Translations under genes and position numbers: made by a program
In this document: positions 33,848 to 42,328 of the stretch, one piece after another
How the letters are laid out: each line of letters opens with the position of its first letter
Position numbering within the stretch: the stretch's first letter is position 1
Source of the DNA: Dehalococcoidales bacterium
Lineage (GTDB): Bacteria; Chloroflexota; Dehalococcoidia; Dehalococcoidales; UBA2162
Direction: 5' to 3'
Length of the DNA stretch: 64,000 nucleotides
Assembly (NCBI GenBank): GCA_030690265.1
Contig: JAUYHA010000049.1
Span: forward strand, 98,999-162,998
Notes under the pieces: model-generated
The model's database searches: none
What the model saw: the letters and a program-made list of their open reading frames with translations, nothing else
What the model was told of the DNA's origin: nothing

Positions 33848-34882
33848 TTATGCGGCGAGAGGGCAAGCCGGGTCTGCCTCCAGGGTATCCCCTAGCAGTC
33901 TCGTGGTCCGGGCCAGGCAGCCGCGGCAGGATTCAAAGCGCTGGCACTCGCCGCAAACGCCTTTTCTCTCCTCCTGGTCAGCCCAACTGGTAAGGAGGGC
34001 ACTTTGTCTCATTCTGCCCCATATATCCTCCAGCGGTTCTTGAACAGCATTCCCGAAAGTAAACTCTTTAGGGCTGAACATGCAGGGCCTGACACTGCCA
34101 TCCGTCTGAATGTACAGGGAATAAGAAGCGGCACATCCTTCTACCTCCGGTATGGTAATCCCGCTATCGGCACTGCTAAGGGGAAAACCATCCTTAGCAG
34201 AAAGATTCCACAGGAAAGGCTCGTCGTAGAAAATATCCAGGGTGCTGCCACAGGTATATATTTGCTTTACTACTTCCTTATGTTCTTCGGGAGTGAGAGC
34301 GAGCTGGTGATAATAGCTCTGGGAAATTTCATTCTCTCCGAAAGGTTTCAAGGGGAGGAAAATGATTCTTTTCCCTCCCAGGCTCTCGGTTAATTGAATA
34401 AACTCCCTTATCTGTTTAAGGTTAAGTCTGGAGAGAACGGTGGTCAGTCCGTAGAAAATCCCCAGAGCGGCACATTGTTCCGCCCACTTCTTGGCAAGCT
34501 CAAATTTGGCTCCTCGCTTGGTGTATTCATAAACAGCGGCATCGGTGCCATCAACACTGAAAAGGACTTTGGGAGAGAAAGATGCCAGTTCCCGTAAGTT
34601 CTTCTGGTTGAAGGCATTGCCGTTGGTGATAACGAAGACATCAATGCCCGCTTCCTTGAAAAGCCTTCCCACCTGGGGCAGGTCTTTGCGGAGCAGGGGC
34701 TCGCCGCCTTCAAGTATCACCCACCTCGGGGAGAGTCCGATAATATCATTGGTTACCTTTATTACTTCATCGTGGCTGAGCTCTCCCTCTTCCATGCCAA
34801 CACAGTGCTGGCAATTCAGATTACACTTGCTGGTAATCGCCCAGTCTACATATATCGGGCCAGTCACATCCTCTCCTTCCAA
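33848..34882 (-). CDS. Radical SAM/SPASM protein
   Basis: A 344-residue radical SAM enzyme. The [4Fe-4S] motif is CNLNCQHC in SKCNLNCQHCVG, with EGGEPLLRKDL next. The C-terminal SPASM-like region has cysteines in VEGCAASYSLYIQTDG, RPCMFSP and CGECQRFESCRGCLA, enough for two auxiliary clusters. SPASM proteins modify peptides or assemble cofactors. It overlaps the upstream DUF1464 gene by 19 bases, so the two are co-translated. No small precursor peptide is visible nearby. Confidence 0.88.
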   Translation of the reverse strand: MEGEDVTGPIYVDWAITSKCNLNCQHCVGMEEGELSHDEVIKVTNDIIGLSPRWVILEGGEPLLRKDLPQVGRLFKEAGIDVFVITNGNAFNQKNLRELASFSPKVLFSVDGTDAAVYEYTKRGAKFELAKKWAEQCAALGIFYGLTTVLSRLNLKQIREFIQLTESLGGKRIIFLPLKPFGENEISQSYYHQLALTPEEHKEVVKQIYTCGSTLDIFYDEPFLWNLSAKDGFPLSSADSGITIPEVEGCAASYSLYIQTDGSVRPCMFSPKEFTFGNAVQEPLEDIWGRMRQSALLTSWADQEERKGVCGECQRFESCRGCLARTTRLLGDTLEADPACPLAA

Positions 34883-35907
34883 TAGACATAATCAGTAACC
34901 GAGCCTTCAGCTCTGTCTATGCCCATATGTTTCACCAGCGGCTCAAAACATCCCCCGTACAATCCGTTGCCCACCATAGCGTACCCTTGAGCGGCTGCCT
35001 TGCTTTTATTGGAGAGCAGAGGCACCGGGCTGACCGCATATCCCAGCTCCTCTAAACGAGCCTTTATCGGGGCGTATATGTTTTCATAGCCGGTAAGTCG
35101 CCCGGAGAGATAAACTTCCTGGCTCTGAGACAGAGCTTTTTGGCTGGCGATGGCAAACAGGACACCCTCAACGAAGGCGTTAAAGCCTTCGGGATATAAT
35201 TCACTGGTGAAGTTTTTTAGAGAAAGATTTCCTGAACCGGTCAGGCAGCAGGCTCCTCCTTCGAAGAGCAAGCTTTTGGCGAAGTTCCCCAGCAGGTAAG
35301 CAACCTCGCCGTCCATACCCCCGGCATTCATAAAGCTGGGTCCGGGGAAAAGGGTGCCGCCGATGCCGTTAATAATTTTACCTTTCTCTATTGTCATAAC
35401 ACAGTTATACCCCCCGCCCAGCTCGGCGACGATATGGTTAATCTCAGAATAAGGCAGTCCCTTCTTCCGGGAAACCATCTCTACTGACAGGGCGGCAACG
35501 CACATTTTGTCTGCCGTGCCCATATCTATTTTATTAAATTTTCGCCAGCGGGGAACACTGGAAAGCAAAATCACGGACGGAATGAAAAGCGTCTCCAGAC
35601 CGGCCTGTTCAATGATGGTAAAGAATTTCTTCATTCCCTCAAGTACCGGCACCTCCTCCCCTTCCCGGACCAGGGTGAGTTCAAACATTTCCCTTTCATT
35701 GACCTCACTCAGCTTCCGGTTAGGCAGTCCATAACCTGAGGGAGCAATGAGGGCATCAGGTTTCAGGCTCTGGCACTTCTCCGCCATAGCTTCGGGATTT
35801 TCGGCAACCATCGTTGAGGGTAGACTGTCTTCAAATTTGACCTCTTCGTCTTCCAGTAGACAGAGGTCAAAAGAAACTGTCCCCGGGTCAATACCAAGTA
35901 TTCTCAT
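34864..35907 (-). CDS. DUF1464-like ASKHA-fold protein
   Basis: A 347-residue protein with an actin/hexokinase-type phosphate loop (MRILGIDPGTVSFDLCLLEDEEV) and a second loop, VAELGGGYNCVMTIEKGKIINGIGGT. It matches the DUF1464 family by pattern, which I know mainly from archaea. The enzymatic role is unknown; the fold suggests a kinase or ATPase. The pairing with a radical SAM protein suggests a joint pathway. Transfer from an archaeal source is possible; I cannot measure it here. Confidence 0.65.
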   Translation of the reverse strand: MRILGIDPGTVSFDLCLLEDEEVKFEDSLPSTMVAENPEAMAEKCQSLKPDALIAPSGYGLPNRKLSEVNEREMFELTLVREGEEVPVLEGMKKFFTIIEQAGLETLFIPSVILLSSVPRWRKFNKIDMGTADKMCVAALSVEMVSRKKGLPYSEINHIVAELGGGYNCVMTIEKGKIINGIGGTLFPGPSFMNAGGMDGEVAYLLGNFAKSLLFEGGACCLTGSGNLSLKNFTSELYPEGFNAFVEGVLFAIASQKALSQSQEVYLSGRLTGYENIYAPIKARLEELGYAVSPVPLLSNKSKAAAQGYAMVGNGLYGGCFEPLVKHMGIDRAEGSVTDYVYWKERM

Positions 35908-36063
35908 TTTGTTCCTTAATGAAATTAATCAGCGAAAACCTGAAACTGAGGGATAAGTTTTTCTACAAGTTTTCTATTAGGTACTGTATTTGATGACAGG
36001 GGCAAAGTCAAGTCAGCTTTATTGAGATTGTTTGATATAATCACCTATTTAGCTAACGCGACT

Positions 36064-36642
36064 CTAGCTAAAGAAGCGCAGCAAAGCTTCCCATCCCCAG
36101 ACACCACCCGATAGCAAAGCGATATATTTTAAGCTTTTACCTGCCCAGCCTATGAGCAGGAACTTCCACACCGGGAAACGGAGGGCACCAGCCATTATGC
36201 CGGCTACATCAAGGACGGGTACCGGGAATAGAGCAAAGGCAAAGATTGCCCATGAGCCCCAGCGTTTCATCCAGCCCTCCATCCTGATATGATTCTGCTT
36301 ATCCTGTATTATTTTTCGTCCGCTATAGCCAGCCAGGTAGCCGGTTAGCTCACCTATGATTCCACCGCTGGCGCCGGCCAATCCAATCAAAACCGGGTTA
36401 AAAGTGGTACTCAGGGCTATGAGTATCAGGAAACCGGGCATGGGTAAAAGAAGGGAAGAGCTGGAAACTACGCCGACGAGAAATGCCCCCAGATAGCTGT
36501 AGTGACCCAGTGTGGCTATCCATTCACGGTGAAGGAAAAGGGTCAGGGTAATAGCCATCACCAGGAGAATTATTAAGAAAGGGATAGCTTTTTTTATTTT
36601 TGCCCTCTCCGTTTGCTTGCTGTTCCCGATTGAGTTATTCAC
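36064..36642 (-). CDS. VTT/DedA-type membrane protein
   Basis: A 192-residue membrane protein with four to five helices. The VTT (SNARE-associated) features are GAFLVGVVSSSSLLLPMPGFLILI and GAFGG-like LAGASGGIIGELTGYLAGYSG, followed by FALFPVPVLDVAGIMAGALRFP. DedA/TVP38-family proteins are tied to lipid flipping and membrane homeostasis. It is monocistronic, ahead of a tRNA on the other strand. Confidence 0.8.
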   Translation of the reverse strand: MNNSIGNSKQTERAKIKKAIPFLIILLVMAITLTLFLHREWIATLGHYSYLGAFLVGVVSSSSLLLPMPGFLILIALSTTFNPVLIGLAGASGGIIGELTGYLAGYSGRKIIQDKQNHIRMEGWMKRWGSWAIFAFALFPVPVLDVAGIMAGALRFPVWKFLLIGWAGKSLKYIALLSGGVWGWEALLRFFS

Positions 36643-36647
36643 TAACC

Positions 36648-36677
36648 TTGTCCATTGGAGGTATTGTTTGATATACT
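36648..36677 (+). promoter_or_regulatory. Probable promoter of tRNA-Glu
   Basis: TTGTCC at 36648-36653, an 18-base spacer and TATACT at 36672-36677. The expected start is about 4 bases before the mature tRNA at 36688. The call rests on the hexamers and position only. Confidence 0.5.
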
Positions 36678-36687
36678 TTACTTACCT

Positions 36688-36760
36688 GCCCCCATCGTCT
36701 AGAGGCCTAGGACAGCAGCCTTTCAAGCTGTCAACAGGGATTCGAATTCCCTTGGGGGCA
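36688..36760 (+). tRNA. tRNA-Glu (anticodon TTC)
   Basis: A complete cloverleaf of 73 bases without CCA. The acceptor stem GCCCCCA pairs with TGGGGGC and the discriminator is A. The anticodon stem GCAGC/GCTGT closes the loop CTTTCAA, giving TTC. The T-arm is AGGGATTCGAATTCCCT. Unlike tRNA-Lys at 10526, the CCA is not encoded. Confidence 0.97.
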
Positions 36761-36861
36761 TTTTAAGTTCTGACGGTAGTATTGGCAATTATGCTAAAGT
36801 ATACCTTAAATGATAGCTGAATATCGGGAAATTTTTCAAGTAGAATGAAGAAAGGGAAGTG

Positions 36862-37314
36862 ATGAAGGTAATTTTTTTGCAGGATGTGCCCCATTTAGCC
36901 AGGGCTGGTGAGATAAAAGAGGTAGCTAATGGCTATGCCAGGAACCGCCTCATTCCGCAGAAACTGGCCATACTGGCTAGTCCCGAGTCTTTAAATACCG
37001 CAACGGCGAAACTGGCGGTGCAAGCCAGGAAGCAAGCTCAAATGGAAGAGGGACTGGTTGAGATAGCCAACCAGCTGGAGGGGAAAGAGCTTTCCCTGGA
37101 AGCCCGCACTGGAGCTAAAGAGCGTTTATATGGCTCGATTACCGCTGCTGACATTGCCACTGAACTGGAGACTGCCACCGGACTGGTTATTGACAAGAGA
37201 AAAATTGAGCTGGACGAGCCAATTCACCAGGTCGGCAGCTATGAGGTAAATATCAGGCTGGGGAAAGATATAGTCCCCAGAATAAGGGTTACGGTTACCG
37301 GGAAAGAGACTTAA
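36862..37314 (+). CDS. rplI: 50S ribosomal protein L9
   Basis: A 150-residue L9: [32 protein letters not shown] is the family's N-terminal rRNA-binding signature (G-x2-V-x-V-x2-GYARN-like). A long central helix and a C-terminal domain follow. The ATG at 36862 is favoured over a GTG three bases before because it gives the normal MKVIFL start. A ribosome site GGGAAG lies just upstream. Its partner dnaB follows by 39 bases, a common bacterial order. Confidence 0.97.
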   Translation: MKVIFLQDVPHLARAGEIKEVANGYARNRLIPQKLAILASPESLNTATAKLAVQARKQAQMEEGLVEIANQLEGKELSLEARTGAKERLYGSITAADIATELETATGLVIDKRKIELDEPIHQVGSYEVNIRLGKDIVPRIRVTVTGKET

Positions 37315-37353
37315 AAAACATTATCTGTCAAAGGTTAGAATGGAGGTGAATAT

Positions 37354-38727
37354 ATGGAAAGATTACCTCCCCATGATATTGATGCTGAAGAAGCCGTAAT
37401 TGGTTCGCTGCTGATAGATGGCACTGCCATTAACAAGATTGTCATGCTGCTTCCGGAACCGGGCCACTTTTACAACGAGCGAAACCGGTGGCTTTACACT
37501 GCCTGCCTCTCGCTTTTCCGGCGGAACGAAGCGATAAATCAGATTACCCTGGCACAGGAGCTGGACAGGCAGAGGCGGCTGGAGGAGTGTGGTGGGGCAG
37601 CTTACCTGAGTCATCTAATCTCCATAGTGCCCACCTCTCTGGATATTGAGCATTACGCTCAGATTGTTTATCGCCTGGGTATCAGCCGTCGCTTAATTGA
37701 TACGGCCCGGCAGATTGAAGCTATCGGCTATGAAGCCGACCCTGACCCTGATAACAGTCTGAATAAGGCAGAGGATATCCTTTTCAAGCTGCGCCAGGGG
37801 CAGGGCCCCGGGGACTTTGTCCATATTCGCCAGGTGCTGGATAAATACTTTGAAACCCCGGTAACCGGGGAAGAAGACCACCCGAGGGCAGCCCAGCGCA
37901 TTCTGACCAGGTTTGCCGGTCTCGATGAATTTTTAGGGGGCTTCCAGCCCTCGGACCTGGTAATTGTGGCCGGAAGACCGAGTATGGGCAAGACCAGTTT
38001 TATTCTTAATATTGCCCGAAATGCGGCTGTCGAACAGGGTGGCTGTGTTGCTTTATTCAGCCTGGAAATGGCCAGGGAGCCACTGGTTTTGAGGTTGCTG
38101 GCTAGCGAAGCTGGCATCAACTTGAACCATATTCGTCTCGGCTTTCATACGGAATCAGAGGAGAAAAGAGTCATGGAGGCTACCGGTATTCTCTCCGAAG
38201 CACCAGTTTACATTGATGATTCACCTCGTCTGCGGGTAGGTGAGATGAGGAGTAAAGCCCGCCGGCTGATGTATGAACAGGGAGTCAGCCTGGTTATTGT
38301 CGACCACCTGGGGCTGATGCAGGGAGAGAGCCGGACAGAGAACAGGGTGCAGGAAATCAGCTATATCTCCCGTTCTCTCAAAGCTCTGGCTCGTGAGCTG
38401 AATATCCCGGTGATTGCCGTCTCACAGCTTAGCCGGGCCTCAGAGTGGAGGGCTTCACACCGCCCCCAGCTCTCTGACCTGCGTGATAGCGGCAGCATCG
38501 AGCAGGATGCCGATGTGGTCGTATTTATTTACCGTGATGAATACTACTATACTAGAGAACAGTGGGATATTGACCACCAGCAAGATGAAAAGGAATATCC
38601 GGAAGGCATCGCTGACATCATCATTGCCAAGCATCGCAATGGCCCTACTGGCACAGTCCATCTGCATTTCGTCTCAAGTTTAACCAAGTTTGAGAATATT
38701 CCCTACCAGGAACCGAGTCTATTATGA
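37354..38727 (+). CDS. dnaB: Replicative DNA helicase DnaB
   Basis: A 457-residue DnaB. The N-terminal DciA/DnaG-interacting domain (LPPHDIDAEEAVIGSLL) precedes a RecA-like ATPase with Walker A GRPSMGKTSF, Walker B VIVDHLGLM, and AVSQLSRASEWR...HRPQLSDLRDSGSIEQDADVV. It unwinds DNA ahead of the fork. The stop overlaps the DnaD-like gene (ATGA), which is followed by a DnaC-type ATPase, giving an operon for helicase loading. Confidence 0.97.
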   Translation: MERLPPHDIDAEEAVIGSLLIDGTAINKIVMLLPEPGHFYNERNRWLYTACLSLFRRNEAINQITLAQELDRQRRLEECGGAAYLSHLISIVPTSLDIEHYAQIVYRLGISRRLIDTARQIEAIGYEADPDPDNSLNKAEDILFKLRQGQGPGDFVHIRQVLDKYFETPVTGEEDHPRAAQRILTRFAGLDEFLGGFQPSDLVIVAGRPSMGKTSFILNIARNAAVEQGGCVALFSLEMAREPLVLRLLASEAGINLNHIRLGFHTESEEKRVMEATGILSEAPVYIDDSPRLRVGEMRSKARRLMYEQGVSLVIVDHLGLMQGESRTENRVQEISYISRSLKALARELNIPVIAVSQLSRASEWRASHRPQLSDLRDSGSIEQDADVVVFIYRDEYYYTREQWDIDHQQDEKEYPEGIADIIIAKHRNGPTGTVHLHFVSSLTKFENIPYQEPSLL

Positions 38728-39437
38728 AGCGGTTCAGTGGTTTTCCTTTGAGGATGCAGTTTACCCCGGTGCCGAATCTCTTCTTCTCTAGCCTGCTGCC
38801 GCAGATAGATAATGTTGCCGAGTTAAAAACAACCCTCCACCTTTTCCGGGCGCTCTACGGCAAACGGGGTTATCCCCGTTTCGTCACTTACCGTGAGCTG
38901 GTAACTGACAAGAGTCTGATGAGCAGTCTCGGAGGAGATGAAAAACCGCCCGGGGAGGTATTGGGTAGCGCCCTGGGGATGGCTGTCAGAAGAGGGACAA
39001 TTCTTCATCTGGTCCTGGAGCGAGAAGGCGCCGCCGAGGATGTTTATTTTCTCAATACCGAGGCTGATAGACGGGCAGTAGCAAAAATTCAGAACGGTGA
39101 GCTGGCTCTTACCGGCTTGAAAGCCGGAAGACCGGTTACTGATATCGGGACGGAGCCACTGCCGGATATCTTTACCCTTTATGAGCAGAATATTGGCATG
39201 CTGACCCCGATGATTGCCGATGAACTGCGTGAGGCAGAGAAGCTCTATCCTGAAGCCTGGCTCAGGGATGCCATCAAAGAAGCGGTTAGCTTAAACAAAC
39301 GAAGCTGGCGGTATATTGACCGGATTTTAGAGCGCTGGTCAGCGGAAGGCAGGGGTGATGGAACATATCAGCGAGATTCTAAAACGGGTTCAGACAAATT
39401 CAGCCAACAAAAATACGGACACATGGTCAAGCGCTGA
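38724..39437 (+). CDS. DnaD-domain replication protein
   Basis: A 237-residue protein with a DnaD/DnaB C-terminal-like region near the end (IFTLYEQNIGMLTPMIADELREAEKLYPEAWLRDAIKEAV..NKRSWRYIDRILERW). DnaD-type proteins in Firmicutes help load the helicase. The N-terminal 120 residues look like a winged-helix region (VAELKTTLHLFRALYGKRGYPRFVTYREL). It overlaps dnaB by 4 bases and the downstream ATPase by about 80. The family fits by pattern; the detailed role is inferred from the dnaB-dnaD-dnaC order. Confidence 0.82.
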   Translation: MKRFSGFPLRMQFTPVPNLFFSSLLPQIDNVAELKTTLHLFRALYGKRGYPRFVTYRELVTDKSLMSSLGGDEKPPGEVLGSALGMAVRRGTILHLVLEREGAAEDVYFLNTEADRRAVAKIQNGELALTGLKAGRPVTDIGTEPLPDIFTLYEQNIGMLTPMIADELREAEKLYPEAWLRDAIKEAVSLNKRSWRYIDRILERWSAEGRGDGTYQRDSKTGSDKFSQQKYGHMVKR

Positions 39438-40764
39438 GGAAGAAATTTCTCCGGAGCCAGCCTGTACTGTCTGTAAAGGGGCAAAGTTTGTCCATCCCCT
39501 CTTGGCTTCGGGGAAGCCGGACTACAGCCAGGTTATCCCCTGTCAGTGCACACAGCACAAATCGGATAAAGAGCGCCATGCTCATTTACAGCGCTATAGC
39601 AATCTTGGCTCGCTGATTAATCTTAACTTTGATAAGCTCTTGCCCCGGGGCAAGAGCGAGAACCCGGCCAACCAGGAGCTATTCAGCCGGGCTTATCAAG
39701 CAGCCAGAGCTTTTGCTGACAAGCCGGAAGGGTGGCTGGTACTGACCGGCCCGAGTGGCTGCGGCAAGACTCACCTGGCGGCGGCTATTGCCAACCACTG
39801 TATTGAAAATAATCACCCGGTTTTCTATGTTACTGTTCCAGACCTGCTTGACCACCTGCGGGCTACCTTCAGTCCGGCCAGTGAAATACCCTATGATGAG
39901 TTCTTTGAACAGGTACGCAATACACCTCTATTAATCCTGGATGATTTGGGTGCTCAGTCCAGCACTTCCTGGGCTAAAGAGAAGCTGGAACAATTGCTGA
40001 ACCATCGCTACACTAACCGGCTGTCAACGGTAATCATTCCTATTCTGCCTTTTGATGAGCTGGAGGAAAGAATTCGTACCCGCCTGAGAGACTCTAACCA
40101 CTATCAGGTGTCTGGCTTTGATGAAAAATCACCAGCAATGTTAACCTATAACTGGGCTCCTCAGTTCGGACAGGAAAAAAGTATGACCTTTGACAGCTTT
40201 GACTGGAAGCGGTCTAATCTGCCACTTGAGCAGAGCGAGAACCTGAGAGAAGCCTTCCGTCTGGCCCAGGAGTTTGCCAGGTCACCCGAAGGCTGGCTGG
40301 TCTTTCAGGGAGATAATGGCTGCGGCAAGACCCATCTGGCAGCGGCTATTGTTAACTATCGCTATCAGAGCAAGAAACCAGCCCTTTTTATTGTGGTGCC
40401 TGACTTTCTGGACCATCTGCGCTCCACCTTCATTCCGGAGAGCCGTATATCTTATGATGAGCTTTTTGAGAGTGTGAAGAATGCTCCGTTACTGGTTCTT
40501 GATGACTTTGGCAGGCAGACAACGACTCCCTGGGCACAGGAGAAGCTTTACCAGGTTATTAACTACCGCTATAATGCCCAGCTGACCACGGTAATTACCA
40601 CCAACTGCTCAACAGATGAGATGGATATTTCGATAGCTTCCCGGTTCATAGACCCTAAAATAAGCACCCTTTTTCATATCACCGCACCAAACTATTGGGC
40701 TGGCCGGGAAAGCCAGAGTGAAGAGCCCCGCAGCCGTCAGAGAAGGCGCCGGGACAGAGAATAA
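39355..40764 (+). CDS. Tandem-duplicated DnaC/IstB-type AAA+ ATPase
   Basis: A 469-residue protein with two helicase-loader ATPase domains in one chain. A zinc-like CxxC...CxC site (Cys37, 40, 63, 65) starts it. Domain 1 (about 100-250) has Walker A GPSGCGKTHLA at 132-142 and LLILDD at 192-197. Domain 2 (about 285-460) has GDNGCGKTHLA and LLVLDD at 379-384. Domain 2 keeps the sensor-I stretch VITTNCS, while domain 1 reads VIIPILP and lacks the Asn. Normal DnaC-type loaders have one domain. It begins within the DnaD-like gene (GTG 39355 or ATG 39358), so it is coupled to it. Confidence 0.88.
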   Translation: MMEHISEILKRVQTNSANKNTDTWSSAEEEISPEPACTVCKGAKFVHPLLASGKPDYSQVIPCQCTQHKSDKERHAHLQRYSNLGSLINLNFDKLLPRGKSENPANQELFSRAYQAARAFADKPEGWLVLTGPSGCGKTHLAAAIANHCIENNHPVFYVTVPDLLDHLRATFSPASEIPYDEFFEQVRNTPLLILDDLGAQSSTSWAKEKLEQLLNHRYTNRLSTVIIPILPFDELEERIRTRLRDSNHYQVSGFDEKSPAMLTYNWAPQFGQEKSMTFDSFDWKRSNLPLEQSENLREAFRLAQEFARSPEGWLVFQGDNGCGKTHLAAAIVNYRYQSKKPALFIVVPDFLDHLRSTFIPESRISYDELFESVKNAPLLVLDDFGRQTTTPWAQEKLYQVINYRYNAQLTTVITTNCSTDEMDISIASRFIDPKISTLFHITAPNYWAGRESQSEEPRSRQRRRRDRE

Positions 40765-40778
40765 AGGGGAACAACTTG

Positions 40779-40818
40779 TGTCATTGCCACGTCCTTTCGA
40801 GAAGGACTCGCAATGACT
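40779..40818. repeat. Short intergenic repeat, TCATTGCGAG family
   Basis: TGTCATTGCCACGTCC and GGACTCGCAATGACT face each other as an inverted repeat around a short loop (TTTCGAGAA). It belongs to the same family as 42058-42203 and 63466-63562. It lies between the DnaC-type gene and the HNH gene. Confidence 0.6.
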
Positions 40819-40894
40819 TTGGAAACGCAGGTTTGCGTTGCCTGAAGTTTTTTAGTAAGATGGGCAATATCCGGAATAGAAAGAAGACCCGGTA

Positions 40895-41434
40895 ATGATA
40901 AATCTGCCTGTCCTGGTGCTGAACCAGAGCTACGAACCGCTTAATATCTGTCGAGTGCGGCGGGCCGTGGTGCTGATTTATCAGAATAAGGCTGAGATGC
41001 TGGAAAACGGCTCCGGCTTTATTCACTCGGTGGACGGGGAGTTTCCGGTGCCCTCGGTAATCCGTCTGGCTTCTCTAATCAGACGCCCCTACCGCTCGGA
41101 TAGAAAGATGAGCCGGCTTGAAATTTTCAGGCGTGACCGGTATACCTGCCAGTATTGTGGTAAGCAGACGAGGCAGCTTACCTTGGATCATGTGACTCCC
41201 CGCTACCGGGGCGGGCAGCATACCTGGGAGAACGTGGTCAGTGCCTGTGTCTTCTGTAATCGCCAAAAAGCAGGCAGATTCCCTAAAGAAGCCGGGATGA
41301 AATTAATTCATCAGCCCGCCAAGCCCGCTGTCACTGCCCCTTTTTACCTCCCTCTTAATTATTCCGCTCTGCAGAAAGAATGGCAGAAATACCTTCCCCG
41401 GGGAAGCTTTTATTATGCCGCTGAAGCAGAATAA
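40895..41434 (+). CDS. HNH endonuclease
   Basis: A 179-residue protein with the McrA-type HNH motif: RDRYTCQYCGKQTRQLTLDHVTPRYRGG, then ENVVSACVFCNRQKAGR. The two CxxC pairs bind zinc and the DHV histidine is catalytic. An N-terminal region (LPVLVLNQSYEPLNICRVRRAVVL) is typical of a widespread stand-alone group whose function is unproven. It converges with the DUF4340 gene. Confidence 0.88.
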   Translation: MINLPVLVLNQSYEPLNICRVRRAVVLIYQNKAEMLENGSGFIHSVDGEFPVPSVIRLASLIRRPYRSDRKMSRLEIFRRDRYTCQYCGKQTRQLTLDHVTPRYRGGQHTWENVVSACVFCNRQKAGRFPKEAGMKLIHQPAKPAVTAPFYLPLNYSALQKEWQKYLPRGSFYYAAEAE

Positions 41435-41444
41435 GCGGAGAATT

Positions 41445-42020
41445 CTATCCCTGATTATCTGAGAGGGAAGCATAGGGCGGGTCTGTGACAAGGCGTTCCA
41501 GTACCTGATACCAGGTGAAATCCACCGTGGCGACATCCGTGGTGCCCGGTGCCTGGACATAGTAGTTCTTGCCATCTGGAGTGCTGTCACCGATGTTAAT
41601 TTTCAGGATACGCCCGGTCTTTAAGGTTAATGTTATTACCATCTGGGGCTGGGTCAAGCCAAATTCAGCCAGCTTTTCCTGGGTAGTATTTTCGCTAATG
41701 ACCCGGTCAGCGCCCGGTCCGCTTAAAATAAGTGGGATGCCGCCTCCCCAGCGCTGACTGTCTACTGCTGACCTCTGGGGGTCATCAAAATACCAGGGGA
41801 ACTTATCCTCTCCCTCTTCCCTGAGGTAAATAAACTGCTGGCTTTTACCTTCCCGGGGAAGCTCTATTTTGATATGCTGTATTTCCTCCATGTCAATGTC
41901 CCAGACGAACACTTGTGGCTCCGGTTGCTCTTCAGGTTCGCCGGGGGCGACAAAAAAGAAAAAATACCCCCCCAGGGCAAGGAATATCGCCAGCAGAATA
42001 AAGATGTTGCGTTGCCTCAA
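41445..42020 (-). CDS. DUF4340-domain membrane-anchored protein
   Basis: A 191-residue protein with an N-terminal anchor (IFILLAIFLALGGYFFFFVA) and a DUF4340-like extracytoplasmic domain (VFVWDIDMEEIQHIKIELP; TLKTGRILKINIGDSTPDGKNYYVQ; FTWYQVLERL). Proteins of this kind sit beside GldG/GldF-type ABC transporter genes, as here. It is last in the order GldA, GldF, GldG, but a repeat block at 42021-42328 separates it from GldG. Confidence 0.75.
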   Translation of the reverse strand: MRQRNIFILLAIFLALGGYFFFFVAPGEPEEQPEPQVFVWDIDMEEIQHIKIELPREGKSQQFIYLREEGEDKFPWYFDDPQRSAVDSQRWGGGIPLILSGPGADRVISENTTQEKLAEFGLTQPQMVITLTLKTGRILKINIGDSTPDGKNYYVQAPGTTDVATVDFTWYQVLERLVTDPPYASLSDNQG

Positions 42021-42057
42021 GACATTTCCTCCTAGCTAAGATTCCTCTGTCCTCGTC

Positions 42058-42203
42058 TGTCATTGCGAGGGGGCGTAAGCCCCCCGTGGCAATCTCTATA
42101 GATTAATTCATATAGATTGCTTCGTCGCTGAGGCTCCTCGCAATGACAATGAGGAGAGATTGCTTCCTCATCCTTCCAAAGGAAGGGCTCCTCGCAATGA
42201 CAT
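42058..42203. repeat. Intergenic repeat, TCATTGCGAG family, two units
   Basis: Two adjacent inverted units: TGTCATTGCGAGGGGGCG followed by CTCCTCGCAATGACA, then a second AGATTGCTTCCTC...CTCGCAATGACAT. The 308-bp gene-free gap 42021-42328 consists of this block plus the following GTCATTCC-type unit. No promoter was seen between them. Confidence 0.75.
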
Positions 42204-42210
42204 AGAGTCC

Positions 42211-42292
42211 CTGTCATTCCGTGCTTGACACGGAATCCACGCGGGGTTGGGGTAATTACGCTTTCTGGATTCCGGCTTCCGCCGGAATGACA
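42211..42292. repeat. Intergenic repeat, GTCATTCC family
   Basis: It opens CTGTCATTCCGTGCTTGACA and closes CCGCCGGAATGACA. It carries the same CTGGATTCCGG core as the other members of the family. It directly follows the TCATTGCGAG block, showing that the two families nest together. Confidence 0.75.
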
Positions 42293-42328
42293 AACTAGTC
42301 TATTTTCGTAGCACTGACAAATGGCTGA

